This document shows, one piece after another, positions 50,870 to 64,000 of a stretch of DNA of 64,000 nt (the stretch's first letter is position 1; every line of letters begins with the position of its first letter). Under the pieces are notes generated by a model, which ran no database searches, had not been told where the DNA came from, and saw only the letters and a program-made list of their open reading frames with translations. The position numbers were made by a program, and so were the translations under genes. This DNA comes from Bifidobacterium scaligerum (lineage in GTDB: Bacteria; Actinomycetota; Actinomycetes; Actinomycetales; Bifidobacteriaceae): positions 1 to 64,000 of the forward strand of contig NZ_PGLQ01000005.1 in assembly GCF_002802865.1 (NCBI RefSeq), written 5' to 3'.

Positions 50870-53800
50870 TTGGCTACTGAGTCTACGACGAACACCACCA
50901 CCATCATCGCACGCGCCGACCAGCATGACATTGACCTGCACAAGGCGTCGGATCGCGTGAACTTCGGTTCCATCAAGGAACCTATCGATGTGCCCTACCT
51001 GCTGGGCGTACAGACCGACAGCTTCGATTGGCTGATCGGCTCCGACCGCTGGAAGAAGCGCGTCGAGGAGGACGAGGCCAACGGCACCAACACCGTGCCC
51101 CACACTTCCGGCCTCGATGAGGTTTTCGACGAGATCTCCCCGATCGAGAACTTCGCCCAGACCATGTCCCTGACCTTCTCTGATCCGTACTTCGAGGAAC
51201 CGCGCCACACGGTTCAGGAGTGCAAGGAGAAGGACTACACCTACTCCGCCCCGCTGTACGTGAACGCCGAGTTCGAAAACGGCGACACCGGCGAAATCAA
51301 GTCCCAGACCGTGTTCATGGGCGACTTCCCGCTGCAGACCCCGCACGGCACCTTCATTATCGGCGGCACCGAGCGAGTCATCGTCTCCCAGCTCGTGCGT
51401 TCCCCGGGCGTCTACTTCGACCGTCAGCAGGACCGTACCTCCGACAAGGAGGTCTTCGGCGCCAAGATCATCCCGTCCCGCGGTGCATGGCTTGAGTTCG
51501 AGATCGACAAGAAGGACCAGCCGCAGGTGCGTGTGGACCGCAAGCGCAAGCAGTCCGCCATCGTGTTCCTCATGGCCATCGGCATGACCAAGCCGGAAAT
51601 CCGCGAGGCCTTCAAGGATTACCCGCTGGTGCTCGACGCTCTGGAGCGTGAGACCCTGGAAACCCAGGACGAGGCCCTCGTGGACCTCTACCGCAAGATT
51701 CGTCCGGCGGACACCCCGACCCCGGAGGCCGGCAAGAACTTGCTGGATTCCTTCTACTTCAACACCAAACGTTACGATCTGGCTCGCGTGGGCCGCTACA
51801 AGATCAACCGCAAGCTGGGTCTTGAGGCCGACTTCAACGATCGTTCCCTGCATCAGGAAGACATCATCGCCACCATCAAGTATCTGGTGGCCCTGCACGA
51901 CGACGCCAAGACCTTCCCGGGCAAGCGCAACGGTGAGGACGTGGACCTGCGCGTAGACGTGGACGATATCGATCACTTCGGCAACCGTCGTATCCGTCAG
52001 GTCGGCGAGCTGATCCAGAACCAGCTGCGTACCGGTCTGTCCCGTATGGAGCGCGTGGTGCGCGAGCGTATGACCACGCAGGACGCCGAGGCCATCACCC
52101 CGCAGTCCCTGATCAACATCCGTCCGGTGAACGCCACCATCAAGGAGTTCTTCGGTACCTCTCAGCTCTCCCAGTTCATGGATCAGAACAACCCGCTCTC
52201 CGGCGTGACGAACAAGCGTCGTCTCTCCGCTCTGGGCCCCGGTGGTCTGTCCCGCGACCGCGCCTCCATGGAGGTGCGCGACGTGCATCCGTCCCACTTC
52301 GGCCGTATGTGCCCGATCGAGTCTCCTGAAGGCCCGAACATCGGTCTGATCGGCTCTCTGGCAACCTTCGGCCGCGTGAACCCGTTCGGCTTCATCGAGA
52401 CCCCGTACCGCAAGGTCGTCAACGGCCATGTGACCGACGAGGTCGAGTACATGACCGCCGATCGCGATCTCGACCACGTGATCGCACAGGCCAACCAGGA
52501 GCTCGATGAGAACGGCAACTTCGTACAGAAGTCCGCCCTTGCCCGAGTGGGCGAGGAAGAGGCGGTCGATGTGCCGGTGAGCTCCGTGGATTACATGGAT
52601 GTCTCACCTCGCCAGATGGTCTCCCTCGGTGCCTCCCTGATTCCGTTCCTGGAACATGATGAGGGCCACCGAGCCCTGATGGGTACCAACATGCAGCGTC
52701 AGGCCGTGCCGCTGATCGAATCCGAGCGCCCGCTGGTGGGTACCGGCTCCGAATGGCGTGCCGCCAACGACTCCGGTGACGTGATCAAGGCCGACAAGGA
52801 CGGCGTGGTGACCTACGTCTCCGCCGACCTGATCCGCGTGATGAACGACGATGGCACCACCAGCTCCTACAAGCTGGCCAAGTTCCAGCGCTCCAACCAG
52901 ACCACCTGCTACAACCAGCGCCCGATCGTGCACGACGGCGAGCGTGTGGAGGCCGGTTCGGTTCTGGCCGACGGCCCGGCCATCCAGAACGGTGATCTGG
53001 CACTGGGCAAGAACCTGCTCATTGCCTTCATGCCGTGGAACGGCTACAACTACGAGGATGCTGTGATCATCTCCCAGCGTCTGGTGCAGGACGACACCCT
53101 GTCCTCCATCCACATCGAGGAGTACGAGATCGACGCCCGCGAAACCAAGCTGGGTGCCGAAGAGATCACCCGCGACCTGCCGAACGTCGGCGAGGACGCA
53201 GTGGCCAACCTCGACGAGCGCGGCGTGATCCGCATCGGTGCCGAGGTCGAGGCCGGCGACATTCTGGTCGGTAAGGTCACCCCGAAGGGCGAGACCGAGC
53301 TGACCCCGGAGGAGCGCCTGCTGCGCGCCATCTTCGGCGAGAAGTCCCGCGAGGTGCGTGACACCTCCCTGCGCGTGCCTCACGGCGAGACCGGCACCGT
53401 CATCGGGGTCAAGGAGATCACCCGCGAGGATGCCGAGGAGGACGGCGACGAGCTGCCCAACGGCGTGAACCAGATGATTCGCGTCTACATCGCCCAGCAC
53501 CGTAAGATCACCGTGGGCGACAAGCTCTCCGGCCGTCACGGCAACAAGGGCTGCATCTCCCGCATCCTGCCGGAAGAGGACATGCCGTTCCTCGCCGACG
53601 GTACCCCGGTCGACATCATGCTGAACCCGCTGGGCGTGCCTTCCCGAATGAACCTGGGTCAGGTGCTCGAACTGCACTTGGGCTGGATCGCTCATTCCGG
53701 TTGGGACATCTCCCTCGATCCGAACATGGAAGCCGAGTGGAAGAAGCTCATCCCCTCCGGTGCCGAAAAGGCCGAGCCGAACACCCCGGTGGCAACCCCG

Positions 53801-54433
53801 GTGTTCGACGGCGTCAAGCCTGAGGTGCTCAAGGGTCTGCTGTCCACCACACTGCCGAACCGCGACGGCGACCGTCTCGTCGGCCCGGACGGCAAGGCAA
53901 CCCTGTTCGACGGCCGTACCGGCGAACCGTACACCAAGCCGATCTCCGTGGGCTACATGTACATGCTGAAGCTGCACCACCTGGTCGACGACAAGATTCA
54001 CGCCCGCTCCACCGGTCCGTACTCCATGATCACCCAGCAGCCGCTCGGCGGTAAGGCCCAGTTCGGTGGCCAGCGCTTCGGTGAGATGGAGGTGTGGGCC
54101 CTTGAGGCCTACGGTGCCGCCTACACGCTGCACGAGATGATGACCACCAAGTCCGATGACGTTGACGGCCGCGTGCGTGTCTACGGCGCCATCGTCAAGG
54201 GCGACAACCTGCCGCCGGCCGGCATCCCCGAGTCGTTCAAGGTGCTCCTGAAAGAAATGCAGTCCCTGTCCCTGAACGTCGAGGTCCTGAACGCTGAAGG
54301 CGTGGCCATCGACATGAAGGATGAGGAAGACGATCCGGTCAGCTCCACTGACGATCTGGGCTTCAACATCGGTGCCCGCCCCGACGCGGCCGCCAAGGAA
54401 GACCAGAAGGCCGAAGAGCCCGAGTACCAGTGA
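50870..54433 (+). CDS. rpoB: RNA polymerase beta subunit
   Basis: This 1187-aa subunit of RNA polymerase has the expected order of conserved blocks: [37 protein letters not shown], the rifampicin-region [53 protein letters not shown], the active-centre [21 protein letters not shown], and the C-terminal [28 protein letters not shown]. The rifampicin cluster appears wild-type-like. Length is typical of Actinobacteria. The start is TTG 50870, the correct family N-terminus. It is followed by rpoC after 147 bases that contain a long hairpin. Confidence 0.98.
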   Translation: MATESTTNTTTIIARADQHDIDLHKASDRVNFGSIKEPIDVPYLLGVQTDSFDWLIGSDRWKKRVEEDEANGTNTVPHTSGLDEVFDEISPIENFAQTMSLTFSDPYFEEPRHTVQECKEKDYTYSAPLYVNAEFENGDTGEIKSQTVFMGDFPLQTPHGTFIIGGTERVIVSQLVRSPGVYFDRQQDRTSDKEVFGAKIIPSRGAWLEFEIDKKDQPQVRVDRKRKQSAIVFLMAIGMTKPEIREAFKDYPLVLDALERETLETQDEALVDLYRKIRPADTPTPEAGKNLLDSFYFNTKRYDLARVGRYKINRKLGLEADFNDRSLHQEDIIATIKYLVALHDDAKTFPGKRNGEDVDLRVDVDDIDHFGNRRIRQVGELIQNQLRTGLSRMERVVRERMTTQDAEAITPQSLINIRPVNATIKEFFGTSQLSQFMDQNNPLSGVTNKRRLSALGPGGLSRDRASMEVRDVHPSHFGRMCPIESPEGPNIGLIGSLATFGRVNPFGFIETPYRKVVNGHVTDEVEYMTADRDLDHVIAQANQELDENGNFVQKSALARVGEEEAVDVPVSSVDYMDVSPRQMVSLGASLIPFLEHDEGHRALMGTNMQRQAVPLIESERPLVGTGSEWRAANDSGDVIKADKDGVVTYVSADLIRVMNDDGTTSSYKLAKFQRSNQTTCYNQRPIVHDGERVEAGSVLADGPAIQNGDLALGKNLLIAFMPWNGYNYEDAVIISQRLVQDDTLSSIHIEEYEIDARETKLGAEEITRDLPNVGEDAVANLDERGVIRIGAEVEAGDILVGKVTPKGETELTPEERLLRAIFGEKSREVRDTSLRVPHGETGTVIGVKEITREDAEEDGDELPNGVNQMIRVYIAQHRKITVGDKLSGRHGNKGCISRILPEEDMPFLADGTPVDIMLNPLGVPSRMNLGQVLELHLGWIAHSGWDISLDPNMEAEWKKLIPSGAEKAEPNTPVATPVFDGVKPEVLKGLLSTTLPNRDGDRLVGPDGKATLFDGRTGEPYTKPISVGYMYMLKLHHLVDDKIHARSTGPYSMITQQPLGGKAQFGGQRFGEMEVWALEAYGAAYTLHEMMTTKSDDVDGRVRVYGAIVKGDNLPPAGIPESFKVLLKEMQSLSLNVEVLNAEGVAIDMKDEEDDPVSSTDDLGFNIGARPDAAAKEDQKAEEPEYQ

Positions 54434-54454
54434 TCCAACACGGGCCGTGCATGC

Positions 54455-54523
54455 CAAGGCCGCCCGTCCTGCAACGTCTGCGAGTTACGCAACGCATATG
54501 CAGGACTACGGCGGGCGGCCTTG
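54455..54523 (+). promoter_or_regulatory. long hairpin between rpoB and rpoC
   Basis: Outer arms 54455-54466 and 54512-54523 (12 bases, perfect) enclose inner arms 54467-54473 and 54499-54505 (7 bases, perfect), with 6 unpaired bases on the right side. No T-run follows. It may be an RNase processing site or attenuator that tunes rpoC against rpoB. Confidence 0.6.
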
Positions 54524-54580
54524 AGCACGGCTCCACCGCTAAGCGTGAACGAAACATTTTCTAAAGAAACGGATTAACAA

Positions 54581-58624
<4,044 letters not shown>

Positions 58625-58675
58625 GTCGTGCCCGGTCGTGATTCGGCAATTCGACGGCCTCGTATGAGGTGACTC

Positions 58676-58712
58676 AGACGGCCCGGACCTTCATCAAGGG
58701 TCCGGGCCGTCT
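58676..58712 (+). terminator. Rho-independent terminator after rpoC
   Basis: Perfect 14-base GC-rich arms (58676-58689 and 58699-58712) flank a 9-base loop, followed by CATATTTC. Confidence 0.82.
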
Positions 58713-58879
58713 CATATTTCATGCAATCGTAATAAAAACAAGCTTTCCGGGAAGGTATCCGGTAGAGGGGAACGTGTAGGGTGGCGGTCTAGGAGTGTAG
58801 GTATCTCACCGGTGGTTTGCGGCTCGTTCCTGCACGTCGTGATTGTGTAGAGAAGAAGACAAGTGTTGGAGGGCCACCT

Positions 58880-60607
58880 ATGGTGGGATTGAACACAGTG
58901 GTCGGCAAGCGGTACAAGATCCTGACCCAGATCGGCAAGGGCGGCATGTCGGCCGTGTATCTGGCCATGGATTCCTCGTTGAACAAGCAGTGGGCGGTCA
59001 AGGAGATCCGTAACGTCTCCGATCCTGTGCAGCGTGATCTGGTCATCAAAAGCCTGACCGTCGAGGCGAACATGATCAAGCGCTTCGACCACCCGGCGAT
59101 TCCGCGCATCGTCGATCTGATCGAGGAAAAGGGCAGCCTGTTCGTAGTCATGGACTACGTGGAAGGCCAGACTCTGGCAAGCCTGCTCAAGAAGGAAGGC
59201 CCGCAGTCCGAAGACGACGTGGTGGACTGGGGCATTCAGCTGTGCGATGTGCTCGACTATCTGCATCGCCGCAAGCACCCGGTGATCTTCCGCGATATGA
59301 AGCCCTCGAACGTGATGCTCACGCCGGAAGGTTCCATCAAGCTTATCGATTTTGGTATCGCGCTGGAAACCGGCAAGGGGGCCGACAACAAGCCGCTGGT
59401 GGGCGACGACCGTCAGCTGGGTACGCCGGGCTTTGGCGCGCCCGAACAGTTCACCGAAGGCGCCACGGTGGACGCCCGCACCGATATCTATGCGTTGGGT
59501 GCCACGCTGTTCTACCTGCTGACCGGCTCCCACCCGCGTAAGAACGGCATCGTACCGATTCGCCAGATCAACCCGTCGCTGTCTCAGGGTCTTGAGGCAG
59601 TCATCGAGAAGGCCACCCGCGAGAATCCGGACGAACGTTTCCAGACCTGCGCTGATTTCGCATACGCGCTCAAGCACTATCGTGAGGAAGACGAAGCTTG
59701 GCGCAGCGCGCTGAAGGCCAAGTGGCACGGCTTCCTGGGCACGTCGATCGCCGCCGTGGTCTGCCTCGCACTGGCCGGCGGCTGCATGTTGCTTGCCAAC
59801 CACGCACAGAACAGCGATTACGACTACTGGATGGCCCAGGGCGCGCAGAACACCGATGATACAGCCGCCGAAGCGGCGTTCGTGCGTGCCGCCGAAGTCA
59901 AGACCACCGCCACCCAGCCGTATGAGGAACTGATCAAGCGTTACACCGCTGACGGTGACTTCACCGATGCTGAAGAACAGATCTACAACGAGCTCATCAG
60001 CCAGCATGCGACCGATCTGCGCAAGGATGCGGACAGCTGGGCTTCGCTGAGCTACGACACCGGCCGTATGTACTGGTACTACTATTCCGGCTCCAAGATG
60101 GCCAGCCAGACGGCATCGGCCACCAACACGGACCCGCAGCGTTACGCGCGTATCCGTGCCGCTTCGCAGTGGATGCACAACGCCGCCGAGGACACCAACT
60201 TCAAGAACGCGAAGATCGCCAAGATCTATGCCGATATCGCCGACTTCAACACCGAGATCGTGCCGCTGATCAACGAGGGTTCCGATTCGGGCAAGTACCT
60301 GCCGTACTTCACCAAGCTCAACGATCTGGTGACCGCGGCCGGTCAGGAGAATAACGATGTGATTCGCCTCGAAGCCGCCAACCTGACTCTGGATGCACTG
60401 CGCGTCTATCCGCGCAAGTTCCGCGCCGATGGTGTCAAGCAGCAGGCCATGAGCGATCTGGCGGATGCCGCCGCGACGCTCGCCGATCAGGCTCAGACCA
60501 CCACCGACGAGCTGGACGCCAGCAAGAAAACCGCGCAGGAAGCCGTACAACCCACCAAGGACGCCATCGCCAACGCCTTCGTCGATATCAAGGGGGATGC
60601 CAAGTGA
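58880..60607 (+). CDS. transmembrane serine/threonine protein kinase
   Basis: This 575-aa kinase has an N-terminal eukaryotic-like kinase domain (residues ~8-265): a Gly loop IGKGGMSAVYLA, the ATP-binding Lys in WAVKEI, a catalytic loop HPVIFRDMKPSNVML in which the usual HRD is FRD, IDFGIALE, and GTPGFGAPEQFTEGATVDARTDIYALGATLFYLLTG. A single helix follows (GTSIAAVVCLALAGGCMLLANHA), then an outer ~270-residue helical domain that resembles a repeat/coiled region and is not PASTA. It probably senses an outside signal and phosphorylates Ser/Thr targets. ATG 58880 has GGAGG upstream. It overlaps the next gene by four bases (GTGA). Confidence 0.92.
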   Translation: MVGLNTVVGKRYKILTQIGKGGMSAVYLAMDSSLNKQWAVKEIRNVSDPVQRDLVIKSLTVEANMIKRFDHPAIPRIVDLIEEKGSLFVVMDYVEGQTLASLLKKEGPQSEDDVVDWGIQLCDVLDYLHRRKHPVIFRDMKPSNVMLTPEGSIKLIDFGIALETGKGADNKPLVGDDRQLGTPGFGAPEQFTEGATVDARTDIYALGATLFYLLTGSHPRKNGIVPIRQINPSLSQGLEAVIEKATRENPDERFQTCADFAYALKHYREEDEAWRSALKAKWHGFLGTSIAAVVCLALAGGCMLLANHAQNSDYDYWMAQGAQNTDDTAAEAAFVRAAEVKTTATQPYEELIKRYTADGDFTDAEEQIYNELISQHATDLRKDADSWASLSYDTGRMYWYYYSGSKMASQTASATNTDPQRYARIRAASQWMHNAAEDTNFKNAKIAKIYADIADFNTEIVPLINEGSDSGKYLPYFTKLNDLVTAAGQENNDVIRLEAANLTLDALRVYPRKFRADGVKQQAMSDLADAAATLADQAQTTTDELDASKKTAQEAVQPTKDAIANAFVDIKGDAK

Positions 60608-61263
60608 ACGCTGATACCTATAGGACTCTGGCAGTCGTATTCCTGGCTTTGGCCATAATTCTTGCGGTTGTGGCCGTCGTGCTCTTCCGCAAGTTCAACA
60701 TTCCTGCAGTGCGCGATGCACTCACCGGCAAGCGTGCCGAGCGTGAGATCGCCGAACTGCGTGGCGTGCGCGCCGGCTCTTGGGTGAACGCCGAGGAGAT
60801 GGGCGAAGGCAAGCGACGCAAGCAGCGTAAGAAGGGCGTTTCCGCGTCCGATTCCACCACCGGCACCGGTACTGGTACGCACGACACCAGCGATATCGAG
60901 TTCCGTCCGGTCACCGGTACGGGTTCGGGCACCGGTTCCGGCTCGCTGGGCTCCGCCTCCACCAAGGGGGGCGTGACTCGACCAGCTGCCGACAAGCCTT
61001 CTGCCGTCCCGGATGCCGCCCGCTCTGCCGGGTCGGCCGCAAAGACCGACTCCGCGCCGGTCGAGGAAGAAGACGAAAGCACGCGCTTGGGTACCAAGGC
61101 AGCCGTTGAATCTGTGGTTGAGATTCCGGTGTCGATGGCCTCCGCCGCCGAACTGGCGGATGAGGGCGAGACCGCCCTCATGCAATTCCGCAAGACTACT
61201 GACGAACCGTCCGATGACGATGAATCCCGCACCATTCTGGTTCGTGGAGGGAAGAAACACTGA
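60604..61263 (+). CDS. small membrane protein of the kinase operon
   Basis: This 219-aa protein has one N-terminal helix (YRTLAVVFLALAIILAVVAVVLF). A long, polar, disordered cytoplasmic tail follows, rich in Thr/Gly/Ser (TTGTGTGTHDTSD, GTGSGTGSGSLGS) and acidic patches (EEEDESTRLG), ending DDDESRTILVRGGKKH. No FHA or catalytic domain is seen. The GTG start overlaps the kinase stop by four bases, and its own stop overlaps the start of the next gene by one base, so the three are translationally coupled. The Thr-rich tail could be a kinase substrate (inference). Confidence 0.72.
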   Translation: MNADTYRTLAVVFLALAIILAVVAVVLFRKFNIPAVRDALTGKRAEREIAELRGVRAGSWVNAEEMGEGKRRKQRKKGVSASDSTTGTGTGTHDTSDIEFRPVTGTGSGTGSGSLGSASTKGGVTRPAADKPSAVPDAARSAGSAAKTDSAPVEEEDESTRLGTKAAVESVVEIPVSMASAAELADEGETALMQFRKTTDEPSDDDESRTILVRGGKKH

Positions 61264-64000
61264 TGAATTCGTTGCATACCAAAAAGAACTGGCTGAAGCC
61301 CGTTATCGGCGTGGCTGTGTCCGTGGCCGCGCTGGCCATGGGTGCCTCCGCCGTGGTGGCCAACGCCGCTCCGGAAGACAATCCCGATGTTCAGGCTTCT
61401 GCCTCTGCCGCCAATACGGTAACGTCGACGCGTACGTTCAAGGTCGTCAAGCAGAACGATGCGAACGATGCCGGTGACGCTGCCGACAACACCAGCGGCG
61501 ACGCCAACAATGGCAATACCGATGGCGATAACGGTACGGCCGATGGAACCGGTGACGCCGGCAACAATCCGGATGCCTCCGCCACGACCCCGTCGATGAA
61601 CATCGCGGTATATGCCGCCGGTGATAACGGTGTGGTGGCCGACGGCACCAAGCCGCTGACCTCTGGCGCCACCAACGCATCCACCGTACGTTTGGGCATC
61701 ACGCTGTCCAATGATGCCGGATTCCCGACCGACGATTCCTTCGATAAGGACGGCAAGTACACCGGTGCCCAGAAGGACCAGTCCGCGCTGGCCATCGATG
61801 TCGAGCCGTTGGGTGGCCGATTCAATATCTCTTATGGCGACTTCACCAAGGTGACCGATGCCGATGGCAAGGTCACCGGTTATGAAGTCAAGCCGAACGA
61901 CGGTCCGTCGCTTGCCCTCAACGGTGACAGCGGCACGAAGTTCACCATTACCGTGGACACGCCGGTCTACGATGCCGCGCAGGAAACCCCGCTCGACCTG
62001 AGCAAGTTCGTGGATGCTGAAGGCAACAGCACCATCGTTGTTCCTGAGCTCACTCATGACACCACCAAGCCGGATGCCGTCTCTGGTGCCAAGTTCAACG
62101 ATGACGCCACGTGGTTGAAGAGCAAGGATGGCGCCAAGTGGCTGACGACCGCTGCGCCGACCGTAACGTTCACCGCTCCGGCAGACGCCGCAAAGCTCAC
62201 GCTGACCGACAAGAGCGGCGACAAACCCAAGTCCCAGGATCTGACTGCGGGCGATGCCGGCTACACGTGGACGTTGCCTGAAGGCAGCGCCGATCTGACC
62301 AAGTTCTCGGTGACCGCCACTGACGCTGCGGGCAATGTGTCCGATTCCGCTATTTTGACCGACCTGCTGAAGGCCGCCGATGCCAACGCCACAGTCCAAA
62401 CCGCGGTAGTCGACACCAAGGCCGGCAACCTCACCCTGAAGGTGAACGGCAAGCCGGCAGATGGCAAGGACGTGAACGGTGCCAAGTACTACCAGTCCGT
62501 CACAGGCTTCTCCGTAACCAGTGAAAGCGACTACTTCGATACCGAACTTGCCCTGCTCAAGGACAACAACATCAAGCTGCTGACCACCGGTGCAGGCGAT
62601 AAGGCCGTTGCCGCATGCGACGTGTACACCGCCAAGGACAAGGTCGTGGACTGTGGCACAGCAGGCCTTGACCTCAAGGACGGCAACTTCACCGTCGCGC
62701 TGAACGACAAGCTGCCGGGACTGACCGCCGACACCGCGCAAAGCAAGACGTTCTCCATCGACGGCACCGCACCGACCGTCAGCTCCGTGACCTATGGAGC
62801 CGACAAGAACAACGATCTGGCCGGCGCAAACGGCGAGGTCATCGCTTTCGGCGATGCCAAGCGTACCCTGATCTTCACGCTGACCGATTCCGGCGCCGGC
62901 ATCACCGCTGATGATGCTTCCGCCATCACGCTTAAGGGCACTGGCGCGCTCACCGATCTCGGTGCAAGCAAGGCTCGTGACCTGAAGGCCGATGATTACG
63001 ACGTCGCCGTGGCACAGGTCGCCGATGCCGACGGCAACCCCGTGGCCGGCAAGTACACGGTGACCGTGACGCTTAAGGCCGCCGCATCGTACGACTTCAG
63101 CAAGATCTCCATCGCCGTCAAGGATCAGATGGGCAACGATACCGGCGACACCGCGCTGAACAAGATCGCCGGTGCCGCACTGCCGACGCCGCTTACGATC
63201 GCCGGCGCGCTGAACGTCACCACCAAGCTTGCAGTGGCCAAGAACGCCGACGGCAAGGATGCAGTGGATGGTGCGGATGGCCTGAAGTGGTACAACAAGC
63301 CCGCCACGGTGAAGGCGACCGTCGCCGGCAACCCGCTGGCCTCCAAGATCGTTGAGGCGCTGAAGAACAGCAAGGATGTAGCTGTCACCAGTACGCTGAA
63401 CGGCAAGGCTCAGGATGCCGTCACCTTGGGCGACCTTACGGTGACCGCCGGCAAGAACGGTGAGGCGACCGTGACGTGGAGCGTGCGTCAGCCTGATGCC
63501 GATGGCGAGTACACGTTCGGCATCGCCAACACGGGCGGTGCCGCGAGCGTGAACGTTCAGCGTCTGTTCGGTACCGCGGATATCGCGGGAACCAGCTTTG
63601 GCGTGGATACCACGGATCCGACTGTCGACAGCGTGACTTATGCCGCTGACGCCAATGATTTCAAGGCCTCCGACAAGGAGACCATCGCCTTTGGCGCGGA
63701 TGCCGATTCCACTGCAAGCCGTACGCTGACCTTTGCGCTGTCCGATGTCGGTTCCGGCATTACCGACGGTGATGCCTCTGCGATCAAGCTGAACGGCAAG
63801 GTCACCGACCTTGGCGCAACCGAGGCCCGTGACCTGAAGGCAGCTGATTACAGCATCGACGCCGTGACTGCAGCAACCGATGAGAACGGCGCAGACGTGG
63901 CCGGCAAGTACAACGTGACCGTGACCCTCAAGGCCACTGGTTCCTACGATTTCAGCAGCATCACTGTTCAGGTAAACGATAAGGTGAACAATTCCACGCT
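61263..64000 (+). CDS. very large secreted surface protein with Ig-like repeats (runs off the window)
   Basis: At least 912 codons are open to the right edge. A signal peptide (KPVIGVAVSVAALAMGASAVVANA) is followed by an Asp/Asn/Gly-rich linker and then beta-sandwich regions. A long repeat is visible twice: SIDGTAPTVSSVTYGADKN... with ITLKGTGALTDLGASKARDLKADDYDVAVAQV and GKYTVTVTLKAAASYDFSKISI (bases ~62757-63125), and GVDTTDPTVDSVTYAADAN... with IKLNGKVTDLGATEARDLKAADY and GKYNVTVTLKATGSYDFSSITV (~63600-63980). These resemble bacterial Ig-like domains of adhesins. The end, and any wall anchor, lie outside the window. It overlaps the preceding gene by one base. Confidence 0.85.
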   Translation, partial: MNSLHTKKNWLKPVIGVAVSVAALAMGASAVVANAAPEDNPDVQASASAANTVTSTRTFKVVKQNDANDAGDAADNTSGDANNGNTDGDNGTADGTGDAGNNPDASATTPSMNIAVYAAGDNGVVADGTKPLTSGATNASTVRLGITLSNDAGFPTDDSFDKDGKYTGAQKDQSALAIDVEPLGGRFNISYGDFTKVTDADGKVTGYEVKPNDGPSLALNGDSGTKFTITVDTPVYDAAQETPLDLSKFVDAEGNSTIVVPELTHDTTKPDAVSGAKFNDDATWLKSKDGAKWLTTAAPTVTFTAPADAAKLTLTDKSGDKPKSQDLTAGDAGYTWTLPEGSADLTKFSVTATDAAGNVSDSAILTDLLKAADANATVQTAVVDTKAGNLTLKVNGKPADGKDVNGAKYYQSVTGFSVTSESDYFDTELALLKDNNIKLLTTGAGDKAVAACDVYTAKDKVVDCGTAGLDLKDGNFTVALNDKLPGLTADTAQSKTFSIDGTAPTVSSVTYGADKNNDLAGANGEVIAFGDAKRTLIFTLTDSGAGITADDASAITLKGTGALTDLGASKARDLKADDYDVAVAQVADADGNPVAGKYTVTVTLKAAASYDFSKISIAVKDQMGNDTGDTALNKIAGAALPTPLTIAGALNVTTKLAVAKNADGKDAVDGADGLKWYNKPATVKATVAGNPLASKIVEALKNSKDVAVTSTLNGKAQDAVTLGDLTVTAGKNGEATVTWSVRQPDADGEYTFGIANTGGAASVNVQRLFGTADIAGTSFGVDTTDPTVDSVTYAADANDFKASDKETIAFGADADSTASRTLTFALSDVGSGITDGDASAIKLNGKVTDLGATEARDLKAADYSIDAVTAATDENGADVAGKYNVTVTLKATGSYDFSSITVQVNDKVNNST

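Noticed and set aside
50837..54457. Two long minus-strand frames opposite rpoB
   Set aside because: Shadow frames of a highly biased essential gene; no start signal or domain.
60618..62741. 707-codon minus-strand frame
   Set aside because: It spans antisense to three coupled plus-strand genes whose signal peptide and overlaps are clear.

Overview
The window looks like chromosome of a high-GC Gram-positive bacterium, most likely Bifidobacterium (longum/breve group). The reasons are a GC-rich backbone with actinobacterial-length RpoB (1187 aa) and RpoC (1347 aa), a deoR-galT-galK block, an ACT-domain/UPF0210 pair, and many genes that look leaderless, with a -10-like hexamer 6-9 nt before the start codon. 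The genus is inferred from gene content and style; no search was run.

Positions 1-18000 are an exopolysaccharide (EPS) locus. The window opens in the last codons of a probable UDP-galactopyranose mutase. An AT-rich island of about 15 kb follows. It holds a secreted GH16 enzyme, a secreted GH43-like beta-propeller that shares a C-terminal module with it, a 41-aa peptide gene closed by a strong terminator, three glycosyltransferases and an acyltransferase. A four-gene cassette on the opposite strand follows: S24/S26-type peptidase, PqqD-like protein, ABC exporter and HprK-like kinase. Then come a Wzy-like polymerase and a Wzx-like flippase. Beyond about 15.4 kb the DNA is GC-rich again, with rmlB and a Wzz/tyrosine-kinase fusion. 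The most interesting object is the PqqD/HprK/peptidase/ABC cassette together with the small peptide. It resembles a ribosomally made peptide modification and export system embedded in an EPS cluster, and it lacks the cyclase and transglutaminase-like protease of lasso-peptide systems.

Positions 18000-33300 hold housekeeping and accessory genes: a one-TM protein with a TTGG tail, an unknown small protein, a G5/lytic transglycosylase, thioredoxin, a DUF4916-like Nudix protein, an alpha/beta hydrolase, NudC, a GcvH-like lipoyl protein, an App1-family phosphatase, oligopeptidase B, LeuB, a lipoate-ligase-like protein and a Crp/Fnr regulator.

Positions 33400-50700 hold a class A penicillin-binding protein, an Old Yellow Enzyme, dihydroorotate dehydrogenase, deoR-galT-galK (Leloir pathway), an MFS drug-type exporter, the ACT/UPF0210 pair, an exported beta-propeller with a cytoplasmic zinc ribbon, TrmL, MutY and a membrane protein.

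Positions 50870-64000 carry rpoB and rpoC and then an overlapping operon of a transmembrane Ser/Thr kinase, a small membrane protein and a very large secreted repeat protein that runs off the window end. No tRNA, rRNA, IS element or CRISPR array was recognised. No gene-free stretch exceeds about 300 bases.
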